Source of the DNA: Hypericum androsaemum
Lineage: Eukaryota > Streptophyta > Magnoliopsida > Malpighiales > Hypericaceae
Length of the DNA stretch: 64,000 bases
Assembly (NCBI GenBank): GCA_963995505.1
Contig: OZ023180.1
Coordinates: forward strand, 17,436,689-17,500,688
Direction of reading: 5' to 3'
Below are positions 10,440-20,893 of the stretch, piece by piece. The notes below the pieces were generated by a model. It was not told the origin of the DNA and made no database searches. It was given only the letters and a program-made list of their open reading frames with translations. Position numbers and translations under genes: made by a program. How positions within the stretch are numbered: the first letter of the stretch is position 1; each line of letters begins with the position of its first letter.

Positions 10440-10665
10440 AAGAAAGTAGATCGCACATAATCCTTAACCAACCACCAGGTAATTAAATCAAATAATCAAT
10501 GTGTTGTTTTATCCTAATCTAGTCTCAAATTCGAGTCCTTGACAACGTAATAGTGTCAAATACTTGTTAGGAGAACTTTATTATTTTTTAAAGATTTGGT
10601 CCGATTCAAATTTGAATTAGTCGATACAGTAGGTTCGAAAGACATAAAAAAACCTTATTGTTACC
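10440..10665 (+). repeat. SINE-like element
   Basis: It contains caaattcgagtcc (B-box-like), acgtaatagtgtcaaatac, a T-rich stretch and caaatttgaattagtcgat. These are collinear with the SINE-like element at 29883-30073 (gtttgaatcc, gcagtaatgttaatac, cgaatttaaattagtcgg). The boundaries and target duplication could not be fixed. Confidence 0.5.
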
Positions 10666-11667
10666 ATATGGAGAAGTCCAAAGTAAACCACTACATTGGA
10701 AGCTTCCATTGGAGACTTGTAATTCAGAAGCTTGCTTAGAATCACCTTCCAAAAAAATATAAAACAGAAGCAGCAGCAGAATTATGTAACCCTAAGTCAA
10801 TGTAAATAACATACTTGTAATTCTAACGTAAGTCTCCAATGTAAGTTGGTCCTGTCACCAATATGATTTCTGAGTTTATTTTAGAACTTCCATCTTGCAA
10901 ACCAGAGGATCCGACCAACGAACTCATACTGATGTAAATCAACGGAACTCGTAATTTCGCTACGTTCGTACATAATGATGTATTATCGACTGTTAGTTAT
11001 TTCCCAACGATAATAAACTAATCTGATACATGGATAAAGGTTCTAGGAGGAATACACCTCGAAGAATCAAACGGTAATCTAAGATCTAGGAAGCTCTATA
11101 GGGATGAAGAAAGAGCTTCGAAAAACTCAGTAAAAATGAATAGTTAGAGCAAGAGGCGGAAAGTTATGGATGATAAGATAGTAACCGTTTTTGTCATTCA
11201 ATTTCAACATGACCCATGCTTCCTTTTCTCTAGCATATATATATATATATATATATACTAGTTTCAGGGATAGCTCCAGCTAAACCAGAATAGTCCAAAT
11301 TGCCCTTGGGATTACAATAACTAGAAAGTCGCAGAAATGGGCCTAAAATAACTCTGGCCATAAACACAAAGTAAAGATAGAAAGTAATGGGCTTCGTAAC
11401 TCCAAGTCCATCAACGATCCACAATCATCTTTTTTCAACTTTAGGTAGTACGTACACTACCACCTTTTCACTTTGAAAATTCCCAATCTGGAAAACATGC
11501 ATCATGAACCCTAACCATCTTGAATTCCCAATTCGACCCATATTGAGCCCTAGCTCCCAATTCCACATTCAACACATAACATAACCAGCCATTGGCTATG
11601 AACCGAATTTCATGAGTTGTACAAAACATTAAACCCTAAACCTACCATTAACATCAAGTACTTAGAC
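10666..11667. other. 3' flank of NPF gene copy 1
   Basis: No gene is seen. A (TA)n microsatellite lies at 11235-11257. Segments at about 10975-11025 and 11590-11667 match the 3' flank of the second NPF copy at 42840-43020, so the duplicated block reaches beyond the stop codon. The 11030-11590 segment has no counterpart there. Confidence 0.55.
11235..11257. repeat. (AT)n microsatellite
   Basis: Uninterrupted at-repeat of about 11 units downstream of NPF copy 1. Confidence 0.95.
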
Positions 11668-13904
11668 TTAGTTATTACATAACATCCAATCAAAAAATTC
11701 ACCCATATCTTCTAGAGTGGCCTTCCTCTTCTTAATATGCGTCCTATGTTGCTGATGCTGCTCAGTCTCGTCAGCATCTACGGGATGCTTGAAGTAGTAG
11801 AAATAACCAATTATGAAAAAGAAGACAATGTTCATCGAGGAGACAATTGCCAGCACCTTGTATAAGTAATCCAAGTGACTTGCATCTGCATCATCAGCGA
11901 ACCAACCACTTCGGCCACCCTTTTCGGACAGCTTTTGCAATGTGAAGATCACTGCAAGGCTTAGTATGGTTCCCGAACCAGATACGCCTTCGGCAAGAGC
12001 GTTCGCATATTTCTTCATTGATTTAGGCGCGCGGCGCTTAAAGAAGCCCTCGACGCCATCTTCCGTGAGCCCGTTCATTGCACCAAGCAGTACGAATTGC
12101 GGAGTAAGCCAGAAAACCGACATTGGAATCGGAATGTAATTGCCTTGTTTGTCCAATATGTGATTGCCATCTTTGTCCAGTAAGTGACTGTCTCTGATGA
12201 CTCTAAGCCTTTTCTCTTCTACTACTAGAGCAACCGTGCAACATATAACGGATAGCATCAGTCCGAGAGCTACCTTCATTCCGGCTAATGCTTTTTGGAC
12301 TGACCGTGTCTGTCTTTTCATAATCAAATCATAGATTTTGCTGGTGGCTTTAGCGACAACTTTCGCGATTAGCCCGAAACCCGCAAGAGGGAACCCATCC
12401 AAGGATCCGATTCTTGAATCCATGTTATTACCTTGCTCATAGAAGAAGGTGTTCCCTATGGACTTCACTATGCCGTACATCAAGAAGGTCAAGGTCATCG
12501 GCAACAGTTTGATGAACTGCTTCGTATCCTCTATGTCTTGCGCGTCGCAACTAGGTGCAGCTTTGTTAAGACACCTGCAATTAGTACGTCAAGACCAAAC
12601 TTCAAATATATCAGTATGGAGATGAGTCGCATAATGGGAATAACTCTTGAAGTTCTTTTTCTGTTTCCCTGACTCCCTACTATGTATGTTAGTTTTGTAA
12701 CTTAATCACTCATGAAAAAAAGTTAGTGGTAGTGGAACTAAAGGAGATATCAAGACAAACGTTTTCAAAACACGGTCCAACCAATTTGACTGCGACCAAA
12801 GACCAAATCGGGATAATTTTTGCACCAAAACCCAAATGGTGGTCCAATCATGGTCAACAATGTTGATCATTGGTTTAAACGATTGGATTAACTGGTTGGA
12901 TCTGTCGGTCAAAACAAAACAACCAAAAAAATTTTATTTTGAAAAAAAATTTGTTTTTGAATTTTGTTAGATTTTTTTTCGGCAGAAAAATAGAATATAA
13001 TTATAAAAAAGAAAAAAATGTACATGACAAACAATGAAACCCTATGACCTACAATGAAACCCTATTACCTACCCCCGCTGGGCCCACATCGGTAGTTCAA
13101 GGGGTGGGGTCCCTTGATCAGTAAACCAAGAGAGAGCCCGAAGACTCTAAGTCCTATTCCGTTGAGACCCATAGATCGGGTAGTCAGAGTGATGTCCCCG
13201 GCCAATAGGCTAGAAAAGTATTGCCTATTAACTATCCCAGCTGAAACCACAAGTCGGCAATCTGGGGGTCCAGTTATTAGCCAACAAACTGATTATAAAA
13301 TAATTAAATTATGATTTTATTTGTAAATTATAAATGTTGTATAAACTGGATTATGGTTTTTGTTATTTCACATTGTAATACTAAATATAATTATGTAAAT
13401 CTTTTTTATTTAAAAATATTAAGTCCGACCGGTAGTCTGACTCGTCAAACTGAGTTAATCAGAAAATAGATAAAATTTCGAGTTGTCTTCTGATTCGTTT
13501 TTAAAACATTTATCAAGAACTCAATAGTTAACATAACTGCACTATTTTATTGCATTAGGAATCAAAATAATTCTTAAGCATACAAAGTGTTACTTTTGAG
13601 ATTGAATAATTAGAAGATGGGAGTTTATTTTCTAATACCGGGGATGTTCATTTTACGACGAAACATATTACGAAGATTTGTCAGATTCGGAAGCAACTAA
13701 AATCCAACACCTTCAAAAGATTTGGAACATTGTCTCCTCTTTTTTTTTTTTGATAAGTGAACATTGTCTCCTCTTATTGCGCAGCCAAATTTATTCCAAC
13801 TTTGCATGCATTAAAAAAGGTGACATCCCCATAAACACGAATTACTAATTGCAGCATTGTAGTAGTTGAAAAAAATTCTCTTTTTTTTCATACATACATG
13901 TAAA

Positions 13905-13935
<31 letters not shown>

Positions 13936-15300
13936 TGTATAGACACATGCAGGCACACATATATGGAGAAAGAGAAATAAGAGATGTACCTTAGTATACC
14001 ATTGCTTAAGACAGGTGAAGGGTTATGGTGATCATGGCTCACATTTATAATTTCAGCAGATTGGTGGGTCGGATTTGCATCCACGATAGAGCCACCATCT
14101 GGTGGATGGTTTTGTTCGTGGATGGCACCGATATTTTCGTCGTCGCCATAACGAAGACGCCAGTTTCTGATCGCGGAGATGATGACTTTGAATACAGAAG
14201 AAAGCGGGCTTCCTTTCGCTCGAACAGGTGCATAAAACAATGTCCCAAGCCAGTACAAGAAAAAGCTTGCAGCCATCATAGAGGCACATACTTGCAACTC
14301 ATGATTCCACTTCAACGGAAGGTAGGGAAGAGCGAAAGAACCAATTAGAGACCCTGCGATCAGAAGGATGTACCACAAGTATCGTATAAACTTCCTCTCC
14401 TTCCGATGCCTCCCTTGTTCCTCATCGTTACTTGGATTAGTCGGCCAAAATTCGTCCAAGGACATGTCAGTAGATGACTGTCCGATGGTTATTAGAAGCA
14501 GGGCCAAATAAAATCCGAAGTTCAAATTATGGTAGGAGAACGACAGGATGAACAGTCCCTGCACCAATAGTGGAGATTACCGGTAATGAACCTCATGTAT
14601 TCGCAGTGTTATCGGGATTGCAATAGTTCCGAAGGAGGAAGAACTTACGGTGCAATATGCAATAGTTCCGAAGAACAACAACCAGAAGAACCCGAGGCAG
14701 GAGTCTGCGAGATAGACCAGAAAAATCTCGAGGATACTTGATGATCCTTCTTGAAGGTTTGTGATTAATATGGATGTCAAGAGACGTTGATCCCAAAAAT
14801 CTGCGTCGGTCAAGATTGTAATCAATATGGAAAGCACGTATCCCGTCGTTATGCTGCTGAGAAGTAGACCTAAAAAGAAAGGATGAGTCCGAACAATTAA
14901 TGGTCAACAAAAAGGATATGGAATTTTTACAAAGTTTACCCATGTTTTTTTTACAATAATATCCTGCTGTTTAACTTTCACATTGCCATAAAATCATAAC
15001 CCCCGAGTGATTGAAATTTCAATATTTGGTACGTAAATGACCAACTCTCAAGTGGCACACTTTCACTAACCAGTAAGCCCTACAAAAGCAATATTACTAT
15101 TGTATATATTTTTTCATTATTTGGTACGTACGACGAAGGGTTTATAAATAAGAAATTATAGGGAGAGTAAAAATAGATAAGACTGTGGAGGATGGAAGAA
15201 ATATTTCATGTTGCGTGTGTTATTAACCAAACATGCAAACGCTGTTGATCTTACCCTCGAGATGTGAGCGAATTGGACCGCCACGTCTCTTAACATCAAG
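11668..15300 (-). CDS. NRT1/PTR family (NPF) transporter, 5' end incomplete
   Basis: Minus-strand exons: 14869-14649, 14558-13990 and 12574-11668, joined by GT-AG introns with matching phases. A tentative upstream exon at 15300-15255 (LDVKRRGGPIRSHLE) ends on a gtaag donor in the right phase and resembles the GRPA..RS..GGW region near the start of NPF proteins. Together these give 580 residues, close to the usual NPF length, so only a short first exon with the start codon is missing. Segments seen: NLQEGSSSILEIF and YLADSCLGFFW in the N-terminal helices, a long charged central loop, then LLPMTLTFLMYGIVKS, VFWLTPQFVLLGAMNGLTEDG and the C-terminal helices. NPF proteins are plasma-membrane or vacuolar proton-coupled carriers of nitrate, peptides or hormones; the substrate here is unknown. 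I see no disabling mutation. A paralogous pseudogene lies at 43020-44681. Confidence 0.8.
13725..13775 (-). mobile_element. Minimal LINE-tail insertion with target duplication
   Basis: The 17-bp sequence gaacattgtctcctctt occurs at 13725-13741 and again at 13759-13775. Between them are only 17 bp: ten T residues and gataagt. On the minus strand this reads acttatc followed by poly(A), which matches the 3' end of the LINE at 39740-41275 (tttacttatcaaaaa). It looks like a target-primed insertion that aborted after copying almost only the tail. Confidence 0.7.
13905..13927. repeat. (AT)n microsatellite
   Basis: Uninterrupted at-repeat in the expanded NPF intron, followed by a short (AC)n run. 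Confidence 0.95.
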
Positions 15301-17220
15301 CTTAGATTAAAAAAACTTGTTTAAATATCAACTTGAACGATGTTAATCATATTCAGCACTCCAAACATGGAGAAAATAAAATTAAAATTAAATTTGAGTA
15401 ACCAGAGGGATATTAGGGCAGTGGATGCAAACCTAAGATAAAATACGTCTCTCTGTATCTCTTTTCTTCGGCAAAGAAGCTTCGAATCTTGTTTGGTATG
15501 AACTTTCTTGCAAATTTGATCCTTTTTCTCACTGGTTCTTCTTTTACGACTTCCATATTGCAAAAGTATGCCAAAACTAGAAAACAGTACTGACTAGCTT
15601 ATATTAAGATGCAATGTTCAGCCGCTGAGATGGTTGTTTGACGAATTGATTCGGCCGACTCTCAAAGAACAATAGGTTCTTCCATATCCCTATCAAAGAT
15701 AGTTTATTGCCACATGGATTATTCAGAAAACACATGATTGAAGCAAAATATATACAATTGTAAGGGGAAAAAAAAAACTAGAGTTTTTACCAACAAAATG
15801 AAGTTTCCAAACAAACTATTGTTTGAAATCGGAAAATGTTAACGGGAGTACAATATGCAACAAATTAAGAAGCATACATTAACCATTTAACAACGGACAG
15901 TATATCCCCCATGCATCTTATCAGCTATGCAACATATGAATGAACCTAACATAACAGTCAAGCCTAACTGAATGCTAGAAGTTCTGGTTGCCATGAAAAT
16001 GGAGAAGATCGTGTGTTTAAAAAATAATGTTAATCTTACGAACCCTACGCCTATATAAACAACGATAAACATATTGCACATTTGTGATGTGAGCTGAAAA
16101 CTACAGACATCATGCGGGTAATTTTTGGCTTGGATCCATAGGTTTTAGGCCATTCCAAATCTGACATCTTCTTCTAACGAGAAGAGCTTGGTGCACGTCG
16201 AAGCATCTTCTGAACAGAGAGACCTTTCGAAGAGATTCTCAAATATCATATCTTCATCTAAAGGATATTTGAGATGGCGGCACGAGTTGGACGAGATGAT
16301 GGTGTATCCGAGTTGTAGTGTTGTGGGTGGCCGGGTTTTGGTAGAGGATTCGAGGTGCGGGGTCTATGATGGTTATTGGTTTTACAGCTCAAGAAGTTTC
16401 ACGATTAAGTCCATATTGGTGTGCTTGGTCTTGGCGAGTAGGAATGTTTGAAGTTGGTATGATTTTCTTTTTGGGTTTTCCGGGTTGATGCTTCTGCGGT
16501 CTTTTGCCTGAGGTGTGTTCTTCTGGTGACAAGATTGTCAAACTTGGAAAACTTGCTATCTTCGCAGTCCTGTGCCACACTTGTTGGCACCATGGACCCA
16601 TCGTAGAATGCCGCTTCTACACACTTGGCTGTGAAACACGCTGAACTTGTGTTCTAGTAAAATAATAAAATAATTCTGTTCAATCTCTTTCTTTCTTTTT
16701 CCGGACAAGAATCTTTTCCTCTCTTTCTTTCTGGAAAAGAATCTTTTTCCCGTGCAAAGATGTGGTCTCAGACTTTTACCTCGAGAAAAAACACTTTTAC
16801 TTTTGTTTACGGTAAGTGGTAGCCCAACTACATTAATTTTAGGGGAAATTCAAGTTAGTAGTATGACCAGTTTTTATTTTAATACTCTGCGGTGCGGAAA
16901 AAAAAATTAAACGAATAATTATTTTTTAATTATTTAAACTTGGAGGTTTAGGGCAATTTTCTCAATTTCCTGGCCGTCAGTCTGCCACATCACTATCCTA
17001 GTGTTCACTTCAAATAATAAAACATATCTTCAAAATTATCACAAAACCTCATAAGTTCAGGAGATGAGGTGGGAGCGATGACTAGGGTTTTTTTTTTAAT
17101 TTGATAAGTCAATGAGATGAGGTAAATGATCTTTTCTTATATGGATCGTTAAAGTGTCATCAAATACCAAAAAATTTAATTAAAAATATTAATTGTCCCA
17201 TTTTGAGAAGTATATGGTGC
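15301..17220. other. Intergenic region 5' of NPF copy 1
   Basis: The missing first NPF exon should lie in the first few hundred bases, but I cannot place it securely. The ORFs at 15321-15563, 15887-16081 and 16188-16601 show no recognisable domain. At 17085-17107 a T-run followed by aatttgataagt resembles another LINE tail. Confidence 0.4.
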
Positions 17221-17236
17221 AAGTGACCCAATTTTA

Positions 17237-18195
17237 TTTATTTATTTAATTAAAGGTATTAATTGTCCCCTTCTCTGCTTTGTTTCCCAGGCTTTATTTA
17301 TTATCCATGCAGAGAGGCGCTCATGTCAAGTCTTTTTGCACTAGAGAGGCGGACCTTTGGTGCTGGTCTCCCTCCTGGAGACGGGTTTAGCGCGATTGGG
17401 AGGTGGCTTATGTACGCTCCTTGCTGTCATACCTGCCCAATCCTTCCCTTCAAACGGTTCAAGATCAGATCAGTTGGGTGCCTGATCCTTGTATGGGATA
17501 CTCGGTCAGTAGCTTATACAATATGATGTTTGTTGGTTTCACCTTCGAGGCTCTTTCTGTCCTTAAAAACGATTGGAGGAAGCTTCTCCCGCACAAGGTC
17601 AATATCTTTCTTTGGATGGCCCTGCAAGGACATATTAAAATAAAGGATAATCTTCACCGTGTGGGGTTTCTTAGCAGCAATGACCTCAAGTGCCCTTTGT
17701 GCAATTCCGGTGTTGAGTCCTCAAACCACCTATTCATCCCTTGCTCGGTGGTGAGGAGGGCTTAGAATTTCTTTGCAAACTTACGAGGGATTTATTAGTG
17801 TGCGTGCAGCTCTACTCTCAGTTTCCCAGAACTGTGGGTTGGACTTGTGCAAGGTTCAGTCCTAAAGCAAGTCTGGTATACTTTATTTGCATCTGTTTGC
17901 TGGTGCGCTTGGAAGATTAGAAATCGCGTTATTTTTTATGGTGAATCCTTTGACTTCAACAATTTGTTGCTCAACATATCTAGATGGTTTTCAGAATGGA
18001 TCTTTTGATCAGGATTATCGGCGAAACTGAACTCTCAAGATGTCATGTTGTACCTTGCTTCTTTGGCGTAGCTTTTGTATTGCGGTCTAGGCGCTATCTT
18101 GTAATCCTCGCTTCCCTCAATTGCTCTCTATGCAATTGGGTTTCTATAAATTTTTTCTTCATGGTGAAATATTATTTATCTACCTTTTTTAAAAA
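17237..18195 (+). mobile_element. 5'-truncated LINE with 16-bp target duplication
   Basis: The sequence aagtgacccaatttta occurs at 17221-17236 and 18196-18211, directly flanking the insert, which ends in an A-rich tail. The coding remnant is the zinc-binding region after the reverse transcriptase of plant LINEs (zf-RVT type): KVNIFLWMALQGHIKIKDNL, then CPLCNSGVESSNHLFIPC, where the cysteine-histidine pattern is visible, and a downstream W-rich block. Stops and frameshifts are present, so it is dead. Confidence 0.85.
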
Positions 18196-18211
18196 AAGTG
18201 ACCCAATTTTA

Positions 18212-18639
18212 AGTACAATGTGATAATTGTACTTTTTGGTTAAGTAGAGAATGTTATTTGATCCTTTTGTCTAAGATAAACAAGAGACCCAAAAGAGAAA
18301 AAAATACAAACTATAAAACTACACACCTAATATCTACAACGTCCTACCCAATACTATCGATTTCTACCCAAATACCCCTACCAGTAATTCCAAGCATGTT
18401 GCAGCTGAGGACCTCACAAAAACCCAAGAACTACAAAACCAGTGGGAAAAAGCAGTAGATGAAAAAAAAGCAGCCTCGTATCCACTGCCATACAAAGTCA
18501 AGGTCCAGTAAACTCTGATACCGAAAAAACTCGCTATTTGCAAAAGTACCTAAATAAACCCCAAACCTATTTAATCCCAAACTATCAAACTCGGAGAGAA
18601 TCCTAAAAGTGCTCTAATACTTGATTACCTATATTCTTC
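18212..18639. other. Intergenic, nothing recognised
   Basis: A-rich sequence between two LINE fragments. It may include the 3' untranslated part of the minus-strand LINE, but no coding similarity is visible. Confidence 0.4.
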
Positions 18640-20893
18640 AAATTCCTCGACTAAAATAGCCATTCACAAGCCCGATAGTGGATAGAATGCTGAAGAAGCT
18701 GAAGGTCACACTACTTTTCGTAAAAAATCACCTGATTACGGTGATTCTAGATACCCCACATGATAGCTCCAAATAGAGTGAACCAAACCTTCTCGACCAT
18801 TTCACCACTAGTCAAGCCAAACCAAGTGGAAAACACCCTCTCTGTTGTCCCAAATCTGCACCAATAAACCCCAATTCACCTCACAAAGTGGTCCGAGATA
18901 GAGCGAGAGGAAGTGCAGTGAAGTATGAGATGTGAGGTAGTCTCGTCACAATCCAAACAAAAGGGGCAAAATACTTCACATATCTGAATTCTCCTCATTC
19001 TGATAATCACGTCCCTTGTTTGAATTCTCCTTTGAATTGCCAACCACAAGAAGCACTCAACTTTCGAAGGCACCAAACCCGACCATACCTTCCAAAGTTC
19101 CTCAATGATTGGAGATGGCATGAAGGAGCGTTCTCTGATCCCCCTACGCTAAGACCTAGCAGAGAAGCCTGACTCATCCCACCTCCATCGTAGCTCATCT
19201 TTAGCCTCTTTGCACAAGGGGATAGCATTAATAATCAACATTAAATCACCTAACATTTTCTCCAAAAAATACAGAGTGGACGTTTCCAACACAAATTCTA
19301 TGACCAATTTCCATCTGACCAAGACCCATAGTCCACGACCGCAACAGACTTCTAGAGTGAGAGCATGTGAAGCCTGCCAAAATGCTCTTTTAAACAACGG
19401 TTATCAATCCATGGATCCTCCCAGAAGAATCATATCTTACTATGTCAAAGATAGAAGGCAATACCTTTCATAAAATCTTCTCGCATCCCATCTCCCACAT
19501 TTGCAATTGAGCAGATGGACTACCAATTCCTTCCCGAACACCCTAGGGAATTGAGATTGTAGCACCCCTTTAAAAAGAATGGATTCCCACCATAGTTTGT
19601 GTCCAAAAAGAGTTATAATTGAGGTTAAACCTCCAGGTCTACTTTAGTAACAAGGACTAATTCATAAGAGACAAAGACTCAAAACTAAGACCTCTCATGC
19701 CCTTCGGCTTGCATAACAGTTTCCATTTAACTATGGAAGCTTTTGAGCCCTCCACACTACCTGACCACAGGAAATGTCAGATCCTCCTCTCGATATCCAT
19801 TCCGACACCTTGAGGGAGCTTAAACAAAAATATATAGTAAATGGGGAGACAAGAAATAATGAAACTGATTAGCGTCACCCTCCCACTAATTGACAGCAAG
19901 TTTCCTTTCCATCTCCCCAGTCGGCGATCAATTGAGTCTATAAAAGGAGATCAACTAGCCTTTCTCTTCATGTTTTTGCCAAGAGGGAGACCAAAATACT
20001 TAATTGGAAGCTGATTGCAACTGCACCCCCACTTGCAGACATAATCAACCAACTCCATCTGGGCAACATTGATTGGAATCAGCGAGGTTTTTCCAACATT
20101 CATATTAAGACCAGAGGCGAGATCGGATAATAACAGGATCAACTTCAAATTGTGTAGACTATTCTTGGAGAATTGGGAGAAAATGAGTGTATGTGTTGAG
20201 GTGGAGATTGGTTCTTGGTGTTGTTTGTTGGAGGTGGTGTACTTGATTAGGATCTTGTAAAGTCGAGGCAAGAGTTAGACTCTTTTTTCATAAGACGAGA
20301 TTACCCCGTATTCAGTGCTCACGGGCTGCGGTAATCATCCCCAAGATTCAACGACTTTGGTGCTTCCAAGATCGTAGCACAACGAATCTCGAAGCTTCGG
20401 GCGAACCTTGGATACTTTGAACTTTCTTAGAGAGGGAGAGAGAAGAACGACTATTGCTAATGAATGCTTATGCAATGAGTGTTCGGGGTGATTTACAAAT
20501 GAGGGGGGCATGCCTATTTATAGGCGATGGAGGGTTGGAACCTGAAAAGTCACATGCATTTCTGAAGGGGCATGATGTGATCCAAAAAGTTTGTGACTCT
20601 TCAGATGTACCCTCCAGGTACCTCTTCGTCCTTGTAGAGTTTTCCAAAGAGTTCGTGACTCTTCGGATGTGCCCTTCATGCACCCCAATTTTCTAAAAAG
20701 TTCGTGACTTTTTGGATGAAGGGGTGTGAGATTGCATTAATAGAAATTTATTCCAACACTTGGGATATCAATACCCTCAATTAAATTTCAGCCAGCCGTC
20801 TTGTGGATAAATCTTCTCAACTCTTCAACAGCAACGAGAAAGAGGAATGGCGAAAGAGAATCAACTTGTCTCAATCCTCTTTCAAGTTAAAAT
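18640..20893 (-). mobile_element. LINE fragment, split by a solo LTR
   Basis: Read on the minus strand from 20893: a reverse-transcriptase block (RGLRQVDSLSPFLFLVAVEE, from the conserved GLRQGDPLSPYLF motif), then after the 20219-20758 insertion SGLNMNVGKTSLIPINV and LPIKYFGLPLGKNMKRKA (RT thumb region), then GRVTLISSLLS, and finally a zf-RVT zinc-binding domain at 18876-19121 (KVECFLWLAIQRRIQTRDV, CPFCLDCDETTSHLILHC) and GAIMWGI. Several stops and frameshifts interrupt it. The endonuclease and ORF1 are missing. This is a plant L1-like non-LTR element. Confidence 0.82.
20219..20758 (-). mobile_element. Solo LTR (copia-like) inside the LINE
   Basis: A 540-bp block with TG...CA ends (tgttgtttgttgg on the left, ttattccaaca on the right) flanked by the 5-bp duplication cttgg at 20214-20218 and 20759-20763. 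LINE coding sequence continues on both sides. On the minus strand it starts tgttggaataaatttc and contains a TATA box (cctataaataggc) near 20525. A related truncated copy lies at 59929-60318. No internal retroelement genes are present, so it arose by LTR-LTR recombination. Confidence 0.85.

Larger units (their letters stand above)
12635..13965. repeat. Expanded intron segment of NPF copy 1
   Basis: The second NPF copy has a roughly 100-bp intron here, with the same sequence next to donor (ctaaggtacatc) and acceptor (cgactcatctccatactg). Copy 1 carries about 1.3 kb more between these points. The extra sequence includes a GC-richer block at 13065-13280, a (TA)n tract at 13905-13927 and the LINE-tail insertion at 13742-13758. 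It is probably made of one or more transposon insertions, but I recognise no family for the bulk. Confidence 0.5.

Noticed and set aside
13065..13280. Organelle-derived insertion in the NPF intron
   Set aside because: The segment is GC-richer than its surroundings but I recognise no chloroplast or mitochondrial gene in it.
14577..14943. Overlapping minus-strand ORF MGKLCKNS... as the NPF start
   Set aside because: It is in the wrong frame relative to the conserved NLQEGSSSILEIF segment and crosses an intron acceptor.
16188..16601. Possible small gene
   Set aside because: Both-strand ORFs overlap, no domain or splice pattern is visible, and codon content looks random.
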